This document shows positions 50,784 to 59,639 of a DNA stretch of 64,000 bases, piece by piece. The stretch is from contig NZ_SACP01000010.1 of the NCBI RefSeq assembly GCF_004004555.2, forward strand, positions 1 through 64,000. Direction: 5' to 3'. Below the pieces are notes generated by a model, which was given only the letters and a program-made list of their open reading frames with translations, was not told where the DNA came from and ran no database searches. The first letter of the stretch is position 1; each line of letters begins with the position of its first letter. The translations under genes were made by a program, and so were the position numbers. The stretch is from Methylobacterium oryzihabitans (GTDB taxonomy: Bacteria; Pseudomonadota; Alphaproteobacteria; Rhizobiales; Beijerinckiaceae).

Positions 50784-51200
50784 ATGCGCTTCAGCCACTT
50801 CGCCCTGCTCGGGCTTCTCTCCGTCACGACGCTCGGCGCCGGCACCACCGCGTCGGAAGCGCAGGACAGCTACCTGATCCGCCAGTCCCGCGGCGGCCAG
50901 TCCCTCGCCATCCGGGTCCGTCCGCGGAGCTGGCTCGATGCGGGCAACGTGGTCGAGGCCAATTCGGGTGCGACCGGCAACCCGGCCACCAACCCGCACT
51001 TCATCACCGCCTCGTACCTCAACTCGCCGCCCTACATCAGCAACCGCGAGCGCTGGGGCGGCGCCGGCATCCTGCCCGATCCGATCACCAACGGCCCGTT
51101 CATCGGCGCCCGCCGCACCGCCGTCACCGTCGACCTGTCGGGCATCGACTGCATCGACCCGACCTCGGTCATGGCCCGTCGCGGCGCCTGCGCCTACTGA
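50784..51200 (+). CDS. Small secreted protein, unknown
   Basis: The 138-residue protein has a clear signal peptide (MRFSHFALLGLLSVTTLGAG, cleavage near TTASEA|QD). The mature part has NSGATGNPATNPHFITASYL, PPYISNRERWGGAGILPDP and a C-terminal ..DCIDPTSVMARRGACAY with two Cys that may form a disulphide. ATG at 50784 follows AAAGG; a GTG at 50757 in frame would extend the leader by 9 residues. An intrinsic terminator follows. No family recognised; similar short secreted proteins occur in Methylobacterium. Confidence 0.75.
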   Translation: MRFSHFALLGLLSVTTLGAGTTASEAQDSYLIRQSRGGQSLAIRVRPRSWLDAGNVVEANSGATGNPATNPHFITASYLNSPPYISNRERWGGAGILPDPITNGPFIGARRTAVTVDLSGIDCIDPTSVMARRGACAY

Positions 51201-51220
51201 GCACGAGCCGCACAAACCGG

Positions 51221-51246
51221 AAGGGGCCCCTCGTGGGGCCCTTTTT
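51221..51246 (+). terminator. Intrinsic transcription terminator
   Basis: AAGGGGCCCC (51221-51230), a four-base loop TCGT, and GGGGCCCTTT (51235-51244) form a ten-pair stem with one G-U, followed directly by more T. It lies 21 bases after the stop of the secreted-protein gene and 15 bases before the stop of convergent rsmA. This is the clearest Rho-independent terminator in the window. Confidence 0.88.
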
Positions 51247-51261
51247 CGTTGCGGGGCCGAC

Positions 51262-52095
51262 CTACAGCGCCCGCGCCATCGCGACGAAGCCGGCGACCGG
51301 CACCTCCTCGGCGCGGGCGGTCTCGGGAATCCCCGCCGCGTCGAGCAGGCGGGCCGGCTCGGGCGTGACGCCCTTGAGGCTCTGGCGCAGCATCTTGCGG
51401 CGCTGGCCGAAGGCGGCGCCGGTGACCGCCTCCAGGGCACGCACCGGGCAGGCCAGCGGCTCGCGCCGCGGCACCAGCCGCACGACGCTGGACGTCACCT
51501 TCGGGGGCGGCACGAAGGCCGAGGGCGGCACGTCGAACAGGATGTCGGCCTGCGTGCGCCAGCCGCACAGCACGCCGAGGCGGCCGTAATTGGCGCGGTC
51601 GCCCTCGTCGGCGACGATGCGCTCGGCGACCTCGCGCTGGAACATCAGCGTCAGCGAGTCCCACCACGGCGGCCAGACCTCGCTGGCGAGCCAGCCGGTG
51701 AGGAGCGCGGTGCCGACGTTGTAGGGCAGGTTGGCGACGATCCGCGCCGGCCCGTCGCCGATCAGCGGCCGGGGATCGAACGCGAGGGCGTCGGCCTCCA
51801 CCACCTCCAGCCGCCCGGGATAATGCGCGGCGATCTCGGCGAGCGCCGGCAGCGCCCGCGGGTCGCGCTCGACCGCGACGACGCGGGCGGCGCCGTGCAT
51901 CAGCAGCGCGCGGGTGAGGCCGCCGGGGCCCGGCCCGACCTCGACCACCGTCACGCCGTCGAGGGGGCCGGCCGCCCGGGCGATCCGCCCGGTGAGGTTG
52001 AGGTCGAACAGGAAGTTCTGGCCGAGCGCCTTGCGCGGCATCAGGTCGTGGGCGCGCACGACCTCGCGCAGGGGCGGCAAGCCGTCGGCGCTCAT
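51262..52095 (-). CDS. rsmA: 16S rRNA dimethyladenosine transferase
   Basis: RsmA (KsgA) dimethylates the two adjacent adenines near the 3' end of 16S rRNA. The 277-residue protein has [20 protein letters not shown], the SAM-binding [28 protein letters not shown] and the catalytic [14 protein letters not shown], with the C-terminal helical domain [14 protein letters not shown] at 52095 overlaps the stop of pdxA (ATGA). It is the last gene of the lptF-lptG-lptD-pdxA-rsmA run. Confidence 0.96.
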   Translation of the reverse strand: MSADGLPPLREVVRAHDLMPRKALGQNFLFDLNLTGRIARAAGPLDGVTVVEVGPGPGGLTRALLMHGAARVVAVERDPRALPALAEIAAHYPGRLEVVEADALAFDPRPLIGDGPARIVANLPYNVGTALLTGWLASEVWPPWWDSLTLMFQREVAERIVADEGDRANYGRLGVLCGWRTQADILFDVPPSAFVPPPKVTSSVVRLVPRREPLACPVRALEAVTGAAFGQRRKMLRQSLKGVTPEPARLLDAAGIPETARAEEVPVAGFVAMARAL

Positions 52096-53096
52096 CGGGC
52101 GGAGAGCCGGCCGGCGAGCCGCAGGGCGGCGACGAGGCTGTCGGGCTTGGCGACGCCCTGCGCAGCGATGTCGAAGGCGGTGCCGTGGTCGGGCGAGGTG
52201 CGCAGGAACGGCAGCCCGAGGGTGACGTTGACGCCGTCGTCGAAGGCCAGCGTCTTGATCGGGATCAGCGCCTGATCGTGGGTCGGCGCCAGGGCGACGT
52301 CGTAGGTCGCGCGCGCCCGGGCATGGAATAGCGTGTCGGCGGAGAGCGGGCCGCGGATGTCGATGCCCTCGCGCCGCAGGCTCTCGACGGCCGGCGCCAG
52401 CACGTCGCGGTCCTCGGTGCCGATGCTGCCCGCCTCGCCGGCATGGGGGTTGAGGCCGGCGAGCACCAGCCGCGGCGCGGCGATTCCGAACCGCACCCGC
52501 ATGTCCCGGTCGACGATGCGGGCCGTCTCGATCACGAGGTCGGCGGTGAGCAGGTCCGGCACCGCGCGCAGCGGCACGTGGATCGTCACCGGCACCACCG
52601 CCAGGGTCTGCGACCACAGCAGCATCACCGGCCGCGGCGGCGCCTCGCCCGGTGCGGCAGCGAGGGCCGCCAGAAACTCGGTGTGGCCCGGATGGGCGAA
52701 GCCCGCGTCGTAGAGGACGTGCTTGGCGATCGGGCAGGTGACGAGCGCGGCGCAGCGCCCGGCCCGGACGAGGGCGACCGCCTCCTCGATCGAGGCGAGG
52801 ATGGCCGGCGCGTTGGCGGGATCGGGCCGGCCGGCCTGCGCCCGCAGCGGCAGGCCGCGGGCAAGCGGCCTCACCAGTAGCGCGCGGTCGAACCCGGCCG
52901 CCGCCTCCTCCGGTTCGCCGACGACCACCGGCACGTCGAGGCCGAGCCGCCGCGCCGTCGCGGCGAGGAAATCCGGGTCGCCGAGGATCAGGAACGGCGT
53001 CAGCCCGGCCTCGCGCCGGGCGATCCAGGCCCGGAGCGCGATTTCCGGGCCGATCCCGGCCGGGTCGCCGAGGGTGAGTGCGAGCACGGCCGTCAT
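52092..53096 (-). CDS. pdxA: 4-hydroxythreonine-4-phosphate dehydrogenase
   Basis: PdxA oxidises 4-phosphohydroxy-threonine to give the 3-amino-2-oxopropyl phosphate used by PdxJ in vitamin B6 synthesis. The 334-residue protein has [18 protein letters not shown], the metal-binding PGHTEFLA His, [20 protein letters not shown] and [20 protein letters not shown] with its metal ligands. ATG at 53096. It lies 13 bases after lptD. In most proteobacteria surA sits between these two genes; it is absent here. Confidence 0.96.
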   Translation of the reverse strand: MTAVLALTLGDPAGIGPEIALRAWIARREAGLTPFLILGDPDFLAATARRLGLDVPVVVGEPEEAAAGFDRALLVRPLARGLPLRAQAGRPDPANAPAILASIEEAVALVRAGRCAALVTCPIAKHVLYDAGFAHPGHTEFLAALAAAPGEAPPRPVMLLWSQTLAVVPVTIHVPLRAVPDLLTADLVIETARIVDRDMRVRFGIAAPRLVLAGLNPHAGEAGSIGTEDRDVLAPAVESLRREGIDIRGPLSADTLFHARARATYDVALAPTHDQALIPIKTLAFDDGVNVTLGLPFLRTSPDHGTAFDIAAQGVAKPDSLVAALRLAGRLSAR

Positions 53097-53109
53097 GTCC
53101 CGCCTTTCG

Positions 53110-55770
53110 TCACCGCGCGGTGGCGATGCCGTCCGCCGTGGTGGTGCTGCTGATGTTCTGGCGCAGGTTGGCCTCGCCGAGGGTGCGCAGTTCCAACCGC
53201 AGCAGCAGGGTCTGGTTGCGCTCGCGCAGGCCCGACGCGGTCTCGATCGGCGACGAGATGTAGTTGATCGAGACGGTGGTGCACTCGTCGCGGTAGCCGA
53301 AGCCGACGCCGGTCGAGGACGGATACCACTTGGTCGGGTGGCTGTAGACCGGGGCGCTGCCGACCGGGTTGAGGAAGTAGGCGTCGGCCGCCGCCGCGTA
53401 GGTCTCGCGCACCTGGAGATAGTGCGACAGGTCGAACAGCACCGAGCCCGACACGAACCAGTTCGGGGTGATGTTGTAGGTCGCCGCCGCCTGGATGCCC
53501 TCGCGGCGGCGGTCGAAGCCGAGTTCGGGCTGGGACTCGTAGCGGGCGTAGAGCACCGAGGCCTCGAGCGGCAGGAACGGCGCGAACTTGGCGTTGATGC
53601 CGCTCTCGAACCGCTTCAGCCCGAAGGTGCCCTGGTCGAAGCGGGCGCGGGTGATGAAGCTGATGTTGCGGTTGGGCGAGATCTGGAAGCGGCCGACATA
53701 GTCGGACTCGTCGGTCTCCAAGCCCGAGTTGCGGCCGGTGTTGGAGATGTCGCCGCGGCGGAACGAGTTGACGCCGGCGATGGCGAAGGACTGGCCCGCC
53801 ATGGCGTTCATGTAGAAGCCGCTGGCGGTGGTGACCGAGTACTCGGCGCCGATATTGGCGCGCACGCCGCCCTCGACCCGGTCCCAGCCGGAGAACTTGT
53901 CCCAGGCGAACAGCGAGGTGTCGTCGAAGACGAGGCTCTGAGCGTCCTCGTTCGGCAGCCGGCCGACCCGCGTCTCGCTCGGCCGGGCGATGACCTGGAT
54001 CACCGGCGACACCGTGTGGACGCCGAGCGGGCCGAAATCGGCCACCAGGGGATAGCGGTATTCGAGCCCGACCGCCGGCATCACCCGGCCCGAGAAGTCG
54101 GTGTCGGGCGAGAACAGGCTGTTGATCTCGCGGTTCTGGAACTCCGACCGGTTCGGGTCGACGTAGAACATGTCGCCGCGCAGGTAGGCGAAGGGCTGCC
54201 AGACCTGTCCGAACTCGTCGATGAAGTCGCGTCGCCACGACACCTGGGCGCTGGCGCGGGTGTTGACGCCGGCCAGCCCCCGCACGATGCACCGGTCGCG
54301 CTCGAACACCGTGCAGGTGCCGTAGAGCGGATAGTTGACCCCGTTGAGGCTCGGGCTGAGCAGGTAGGTGCGGGTGCTCGGGATCTCCTGGAACTGCGTC
54401 GCCTCGCGGGTCAGGCTGGTGATGTTGGCCTGGAACCGCACCTCGCCGCCGAGCGGCGCCGGCCCGTTGATGCGCTTGTCGTAGTCGATGACCGGCGCGA
54501 CGATCGGCTGCTGCTTCTGCCAGTCGTAGGTCGACAGGCCCTTGAAGTAGTAACCCCGCGCCTCGAACCACGAGCGGTCGCCCTGGCCGATCAGGTAGGC
54601 GGTCGAGACCGCCTCGCGGAAGTAGTCGACCGTGATCGCCTGGTTGCGGATCCGGTAGTTGTCGAGGAACCACTTGTCGGTGACGCCGACGACGTCCCAG
54701 CCGGCGCGCCAGTTCGGGCTGAGGAAGAACTGGCCCGAGGATTCGACCGAACCGCGGAAGTCGCGGTTGCCGGGTCCGAGCGGGCTGGTGAGGAAGGCGC
54801 TCGGCGTGGTCTGGAAGATGCCGCTCAGGCGCAGGTTGTAGAAGCCGTTGGCCAGCCGCTGGCGCCACTCGGCCTGCCCGAGCACGCCCTGCTTCGACAG
54901 GAAGGTCGGCTCGACGGTGAGGTCGTAGTCGGGCGCGATGTTCCAGAAGAACGGCGTGCCGATGCCCTGCCCGAGCACGCCGGACGACACGAAGTGCGGC
55001 GCCAGGAAGCCGGTCTCGCGGCGGATCGACGGATCCGCCGTGTAGAAATACGGCATGTAGGCGACCGGGACGCCGGCGATCTCGAGGGTCGAATCCTCGT
55101 AGTAGATCCGGTGTTCCTCGTTGTTGTGGATGATCCGCGCCGACTTCACCTGCCACAGGGGCGGGCGCTCGGGGTCGGTCTTGCACGGCTCGCAGGCGGT
55201 GTAGGTGCCGTACTCGAAGGTCGTGGTCTCGCCGGCGACGCGCTCGGCCCGCGGGGCCGAGAACCGCACCTTGGCGACCCGGCCGCGCTGCTCGATCGTC
55301 TGCTGGACGCGCAGGGAATCGATGAAGCCGCTCTTGAAGTCGTCGGTCAGCTCCATCCGGTCGCCGGTGACGACCGAGCCGGTCTCGTCGGTGAGGCGCA
55401 CGTTGCCCTCGGCGAAGACCCGCCCGGTGTTGCGGTCGTAGCGGACGCGGTCGGCGAGCAGGGTGCGGGGGCCGTAATGCAGCTCGGCATTGCCGACCGC
55501 CGAGACCGTGTTGCGGTCGTTGTCGTAGACGAGTTCCTTGGCCTCGACGATCAGGCGCTCGCTCTCGCCGGGCTTCGCCTTCGCGGCGGCCAGGGCAGGA
55601 ACGTTCTGCGCCAGCGCCGTGCCGGACCCGACCACGCCGGTCAGCCCCGCCGCGGTCGCGGCGGTCATCAGCATCGTCAGGGACCTTCTGGCCGCGGAAT
55701 CCGCCGCCCTACGCACGACTCGACTCATCCCTGCACCCGTTGCCGCCACGCCGGCCCGGAGACGCGGCAT
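53110..55770 (-). CDS. lptD: LPS-assembly protein LptD
   Basis: LptD is the outer-membrane channel that, with the lipoprotein LptE, inserts lipopolysaccharide into the outer leaflet. The 886-residue protein has a long signal region (to about residue 55), an N-terminal OstA/LptA-like beta-jellyroll (IVEAKELVYDNDRNTVSAVG, YDRNTGRVFAEGNVRLTDE), and a large C-terminal beta-barrel with many alternating strands ending near the terminus. Four Cys are present but not in the enterobacterial pattern (YTACEPCKTD). ATG at 55770 overlaps the lptG stop by one base (TGATG). LptE is not recognised in the window. Confidence 0.95.
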   Translation of the reverse strand: MPRLRAGVAATGAGMSRVVRRAADSAARRSLTMLMTAATAAGLTGVVGSGTALAQNVPALAAAKAKPGESERLIVEAKELVYDNDRNTVSAVGNAELHYGPRTLLADRVRYDRNTGRVFAEGNVRLTDETGSVVTGDRMELTDDFKSGFIDSLRVQQTIEQRGRVAKVRFSAPRAERVAGETTTFEYGTYTACEPCKTDPERPPLWQVKSARIIHNNEEHRIYYEDSTLEIAGVPVAYMPYFYTADPSIRRETGFLAPHFVSSGVLGQGIGTPFFWNIAPDYDLTVEPTFLSKQGVLGQAEWRQRLANGFYNLRLSGIFQTTPSAFLTSPLGPGNRDFRGSVESSGQFFLSPNWRAGWDVVGVTDKWFLDNYRIRNQAITVDYFREAVSTAYLIGQGDRSWFEARGYYFKGLSTYDWQKQQPIVAPVIDYDKRINGPAPLGGEVRFQANITSLTREATQFQEIPSTRTYLLSPSLNGVNYPLYGTCTVFERDRCIVRGLAGVNTRASAQVSWRRDFIDEFGQVWQPFAYLRGDMFYVDPNRSEFQNREINSLFSPDTDFSGRVMPAVGLEYRYPLVADFGPLGVHTVSPVIQVIARPSETRVGRLPNEDAQSLVFDDTSLFAWDKFSGWDRVEGGVRANIGAEYSVTTASGFYMNAMAGQSFAIAGVNSFRRGDISNTGRNSGLETDESDYVGRFQISPNRNISFITRARFDQGTFGLKRFESGINAKFAPFLPLEASVLYARYESQPELGFDRRREGIQAAATYNITPNWFVSGSVLFDLSHYLQVRETYAAAADAYFLNPVGSAPVYSHPTKWYPSSTGVGFGYRDECTTVSINYISSPIETASGLRERNQTLLLRLELRTLGEANLRQNISSTTTADGIATAR

Positions 55771-56858
55771 CAGCCGTCCTCCAGGTAGAGAAGCGTGAGC
55801 GTACCGAGCAGACTCCCTACCACGGCGGGGAACCATGCCGCCACCGGAGTCGCGACGAGTCCGGCGGCGCCGAGCCCTTCCATGACCTGGCGTGCCACAT
55901 AAAGCACGAACCCGGCGGTGACTCCGCCGAGCACCATCTTGCCGACACCACCAAAGCGGAAGAACCTTAACGAAACCGACGCCGCCACCAGCACCATGGC
56001 GAGGAACAGCAGCGGGCGGGCCATCAGCACGTCGTATTGCAGGCGGTAGCGCGTCGAATCGAGCCCGGCCCGCTCGGTGCGGGCGATGATGTCGTCGAGC
56101 TGCCAGAACGGCACCGAATCCGGCGGGGTGAAACGGCGGCGGATCTGGGCCGGCTCCAGGGTCGAGGCGACGAGGTAGGTGTCGTAGGTCTCGGGCTGGG
56201 CGTCCTTGGCAAGCACCCGGACGTTCTGCAACTCCCAGTAGCCGTCGTGCAGCACCGCCCGGTCGGCCTCCAGCCGCTCGGTGAAGGCGCCGGCCTCGTC
56301 GAAGGCGAAGACCGTGACGCCCGAGAGGGTGGTGGTGCCCTCGATCGCGGTGTCGGCCCGGATGATCGCCTGCCCGTCGAGGCTGCGCTGGCGCAGCCAC
56401 AATTCCTTGTCGGTTGCCGACTTGCCGGTGCGGGCGAAGATCTTGGCCTCGATCTCGGTCGAGAGCTGCTTCAGGTGGGCCGAGACCGGGTTGTAGACCC
56501 CGACCGTGAACAGGCCGATGCCGAGGGCCACGAAGGCGCCGGGCTGGAGGAACTGCCAGGCCGAGATGCCGGCGGCGCGGGCGACCACCAGTTCGAGCTT
56601 GCGGCTGAGCTGGAGCAGGGCGGCCATCGCCCCGAACAGGATCGCGAAGGGCAGCACCTGCTCGGCCACCGCCGGGGTGCGGAACAGCGCGAGCCGCGCC
56701 ATCGCGGCGGCCGAGGCGCCGGGCGCGTCGCCGGCCCGGCGCATCAGCTCGACGAAGTCGAGGGTGTAGACCAGGGCGAAGACGGTGAGGAACACGCCGA
56801 GGATCATGCGCAGGAAGCGCAGGGCGAGGTAGCGCCCGAGGGTCGCGCCGATCAGCAT
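55770..56858 (-). CDS. lptG: LPS export ABC transporter permease LptG
   Basis: The 362-residue inner-membrane protein is one half of the LptFG permease that extracts LPS from the membrane, powered by LptB. It has the YjgP/YjgQ layout: helices 1-3 (LALRFLRMILGVFLTVFALV, VLPFAILFGAMAALLQLSRK), the coupling segment ELVVARAAGISAWQF, a periplasmic jellyroll (about 125-265), and three C-terminal helices. ATG at 56858 lies 2 bases after lptF; it overlaps lptD by one base. lptB is not in the window. Confidence 0.93.
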   Translation of the reverse strand: MLIGATLGRYLALRFLRMILGVFLTVFALVYTLDFVELMRRAGDAPGASAAAMARLALFRTPAVAEQVLPFAILFGAMAALLQLSRKLELVVARAAGISAWQFLQPGAFVALGIGLFTVGVYNPVSAHLKQLSTEIEAKIFARTGKSATDKELWLRQRSLDGQAIIRADTAIEGTTTLSGVTVFAFDEAGAFTERLEADRAVLHDGYWELQNVRVLAKDAQPETYDTYLVASTLEPAQIRRRFTPPDSVPFWQLDDIIARTERAGLDSTRYRLQYDVLMARPLLFLAMVLVAASVSLRFFRFGGVGKMVLGGVTAGFVLYVARQVMEGLGAAGLVATPVAAWFPAVVGSLLGTLTLLYLEDG

Positions 56859-56860
56859 CG

Positions 56861-58027
56861 TCAGTTCGCCCGCACCGCGCGCCGCGGCAGCGCGGCGGCG
56901 AGCGCCCGGCCGCGCGCCGCGACCCGGGCGTTGAACGCCCGCACCCGGCCGCCCTGGAACGCCACGAGGAGCGACAGGCCGATCGCCAGCAGCGGCGCGC
57001 CGTAGACCGCCGCGACCGCTCCGGGGCTGCGCACCGCGGCGCTCGACGCCGCGAAGCCGGCGATGCGCAGGCCGACCACCGCCAGGATCGCGCCGGCCAT
57101 CGCGAGGCCGCGGCCCTGGCGCGTGGTGCGCGGGTCGCCGAGCGCCGCGAAGGCGATCAGCCCGAGGGCGACCGGATAGAGCCACGACGACAGCCGGTCG
57201 TGCAGCTCGGCGCGGAAACGGCCCTTGGTCAGCTTGTAGTAGGCGTCGTTGGGGTTGGGGAACAGCAGTTGCAGCGTCGAGCGCTCCCGCGGCTTGTAGA
57301 CCACCTCGGCGTCCGGCGGCGTGAAGGCGGCGAGGTCGACGGCGTAGCGCTCGAAGGTGATGATCGAGGCGTCGCGGGTGCCGGGCTGCTGGCGGTGGAC
57401 GCTTCCCTTCTCCAGCACGAGGTAGGTCTGGCCGTCGAGGTCGACCGCCTGCCCGCGCTCGGCGAGGTAGGTCACGGTGCGCCCCGCCTCGCGCCGGTCC
57501 TGCATGAAGATGCCGAGCAGGGCGCCGTTGGGCGCGCGCTCGCGGAAATGGAACGTGATGCCGTTGTCGAGGCTGGTGAACTGCCCCTCCTTGACCACGT
57601 TGGCGATGAAGTCGCCCCGCACCCGGGTCAGCAGGTCGCGCAGTTCCTGGAAGCTCGACGGCATCACCTGGATGGTGAGGAAGCCGACCGCGGCGCTGAC
57701 CACGAGGGCGAGGGTGAGGAACGGCCGCATCAGGTGGCGCGGCGACATGCCGGCGGCGCTCATCACGATCAGCTCGGAATCGCCGTTGAGCTTGTTGAGC
57801 GCGTAGACCACCGCGATGAACAGCGCGATCGGGGCGATCACCGTGACGAGGGTGGGCAGCGACAGGCCGGTGATCAGCAGGAAGATCAGCAGCGTCTGGC
57901 CCTTGGCGGTGATGAGGTCGAGCTCGCGCAGGGCCTGGGTGACCCAGATCACGCCGGTGAGGCCGATCAGGCAGGACAGGAACGCTCCCAGGGCGATCCT
58001 GAAGATGTAACGCTCGATCTGCTTCAT
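56861..58027 (-). CDS. lptF: LPS export ABC transporter permease LptF
   Basis: The 388-residue protein is the second permease half. It shows KQIERYIFRIALGAFLSCLI at the N terminus, PTLVTVIAPIALFIAVVYAL, the coupling segment LNKLNGDSELIVMSAAGMSP, a periplasmic domain with QFTSLDNGITFHFRERAPNG and FMQDRREAGRTVTYLAERGQ, and C-terminal helices. ATG at 58027. It is the first gene of the minus-strand run and is divergent from prfB; their starts are 215 bases apart, so that spacer carries both promoters. Confidence 0.94.
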   Translation of the reverse strand: MKQIERYIFRIALGAFLSCLIGLTGVIWVTQALRELDLITAKGQTLLIFLLITGLSLPTLVTVIAPIALFIAVVYALNKLNGDSELIVMSAAGMSPRHLMRPFLTLALVVSAAVGFLTIQVMPSSFQELRDLLTRVRGDFIANVVKEGQFTSLDNGITFHFRERAPNGALLGIFMQDRREAGRTVTYLAERGQAVDLDGQTYLVLEKGSVHRQQPGTRDASIITFERYAVDLAAFTPPDAEVVYKPRERSTLQLLFPNPNDAYYKLTKGRFRAELHDRLSSWLYPVALGLIAFAALGDPRTTRQGRGLAMAGAILAVVGLRIAGFAASSAAVRSPGAVAAVYGAPLLAIGLSLLVAFQGGRVRAFNARVAARGRALAAALPRRAVRAN

Positions 58028-58242
58028 CGGCCGCCGCGGTCGGGCCCCCTTCCGCTGCGCCTCCTTACGGCCTCGGTCGGCGTCGGCACAAGCGCAGCGG
58101 ATCCTCAGGCACCCGGAAACCGGCGTTTTGCGGGCATTGTCCCCACGGCGCTGGAGGCCGGCTGGGCGCGCGCGCTCCGTTTACACCCGGCGGCGGCGGG
58201 GCTATCAAGCCGGCCACCCTCTGAACGAGCGAACCACACCAG

Positions 58243-59371
58243 ATGCGCGCCGAGATCGAGCAACTCTCGGATGCCGCCAAGCAGTCGATCGGACTGCTGA
58301 GGAGGCATCTTTGACTGGGATACCGTCGACAAGCGTCTCGCGGAGCTGAACGCCGCGTCCGAGAACCCCGACCTCTGGAACGACCCGGAGGCGGCCCAGA
58401 AGGTCATGCGCGACCGCACCCAGCTCGAGGAGGCGGTCACATCGATCCGCCGCCTGGAGCAGGAGCTGGACGACGCCGCGACCCTGATCGAACTCGGCGA
58501 ACTCGAAGGCGACGCCGCCACGATCCAGGAGGGCGAGGCGGCGATCCGCACCGTCCAGGCCGAGGCCGCGCGCCGGCAGATCGAGACCCTGCTATCGGGC
58601 GAGGCCGACGGCAACGACACCTATATCGAGGTCCATGCCGGCGCCGGCGGCACCGAGAGCCAGGACTGGGCCAACATGCTCCAGCGCATGTATGCCCGCT
58701 GGGCCGAGCGCCGGAAGTACAAGGTCGACATCGTCGAGTGGTCGGACGGCGAGGAGGCGGGCATCAAGGGCGCCACGCTCCTCATCAAGGGCCACAACGC
58801 CTATGGCTGGCTGAAGACCGAGTCGGGCGTGCATCGCCTCGTGCGGATCTCGCCCTACGATTCCAACGCGCGCCGGCACACCAGCTTCGCGAGCGTCTGG
58901 GTCTACCCGGTGATCGACGACCGGATCACGATCGAGATCAAGGAATCGGACTGCCGGATCGACACCTACCGGTCCTCGGGCGCCGGCGGCCAGCACGTCA
59001 ACACCACCGACTCGGCGGTGCGCATCACCCACAACCCGACCGGGATCGTGGTGGCGTGCCAGCAGGAGCGGTCGCAGCACAAGAATCGGGCCACCGCCTG
59101 GAACATGCTGCGGGCGCGGCTCTACGAGCTGGAGCTGAAGAAGCGCGAGGAGAAGGCCAACGCCGAGGCCGCGTCGAAGACCGACATCGGCTGGGGGCAC
59201 CAGATCCGCTCCTACGTGCTGCAGCCCTACCAACTGGTGAAGGACCTGCGCACCGGCGCGCAATCGACCAGCCCCGACGACGTGCTCGACGGCGAACTCG
59301 ATCCGTTCATGGAGGCGTCGCTGGCGCAACGGGTCTATGGCGGCAGCGAGGCGGTCGAGGACATCGACTGA
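58243..59371 (+). CDS. prfB: Peptide chain release factor 2, with programmed +1 frameshift
   Basis: RF2 ends translation at UGA and UAA. A first frame from ATG 58243 reads 23 codons (to ...RRHL) and meets TGA at 58312-58314. The main frame continues from GAC at 58313, giving about 375 residues after a +1 shift. The GGQ peptidyl-hydrolysis motif ([13 protein letters not shown]) is at about 248-250. The codon-recognition tripeptide region reads [15 protein letters not shown] (Ser203-Pro204-Tyr205), where E. coli RF2 has SPF. Length and order otherwise match RF2. The gene is divergent from lptF. Confidence 0.96.
58300..58315 (+). promoter_or_regulatory. RF2 autoregulatory +1 frameshift site
   Basis: AGGAGG (58300-58305), one spacer codon CAT, then CTT TGA C reproduce the known prfB frameshift signal: an internal Shine-Dalgarno sequence, a slippery Leu codon and an in-frame UGA followed by C. 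When RF2 is scarce the ribosome slips from CUU to UUU and continues in the +1 frame. Spacing equals that of E. coli. Confidence 0.95.
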
Positions 59372-59421
59372 CCGGCTGGCTTCGGACGCCGGAGTGATGC
59401 CACCGCTTTCCTGACGCTCTC

Positions 59422-59618
59422 CCCTCTGCGGGGGAGGGTGCCCGGCGGAGGCCGGGCGGGTCGGGACGAAGTCCCGCACGGGACGAAGTCCCGCAAGAGG
59501 GGAGCGCGACGGTGATCCAGGGTGCGCCCGTCGCCGCTGTCGCGACCTTTCCGGAAGCGTGGCTCCCCTCTCGGCGGGACTTCGTCCCGCTTCGCTCGCC
59601 ATCCTCCCCCGCAGAGGG
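59422..59618. repeat. Long inverted repeat, family C copy 2
   Basis: The outer arms CCCTCTGCGGGGGAGG (59422-59437) and CCTCCCCCGCAGAGGG (59603-59618) are perfect inverse copies. Inside are GCCCGGCGGAGGCCGGGCGG, a doubled CGGGACGAAGTCCCGCA unit and CGGCGGGACTTCGTCCCGCT. It matches copy 1 at 38021-38196, with one extra GGGACGAAGTCCCG unit. It lies between convergent prfB and glgA and occupies most of the 268-base gap. Confidence 0.88.
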
Positions 59619-59639
59619 AAGGTGGTTTGAGCGCGCCTT

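Noticed and set aside
52723-55788. Open frame of about 1020 codons on the plus strand opposite pdxA and lptD
   Set aside because: It crosses two genuine genes on the other strand and has no recognisable domain.
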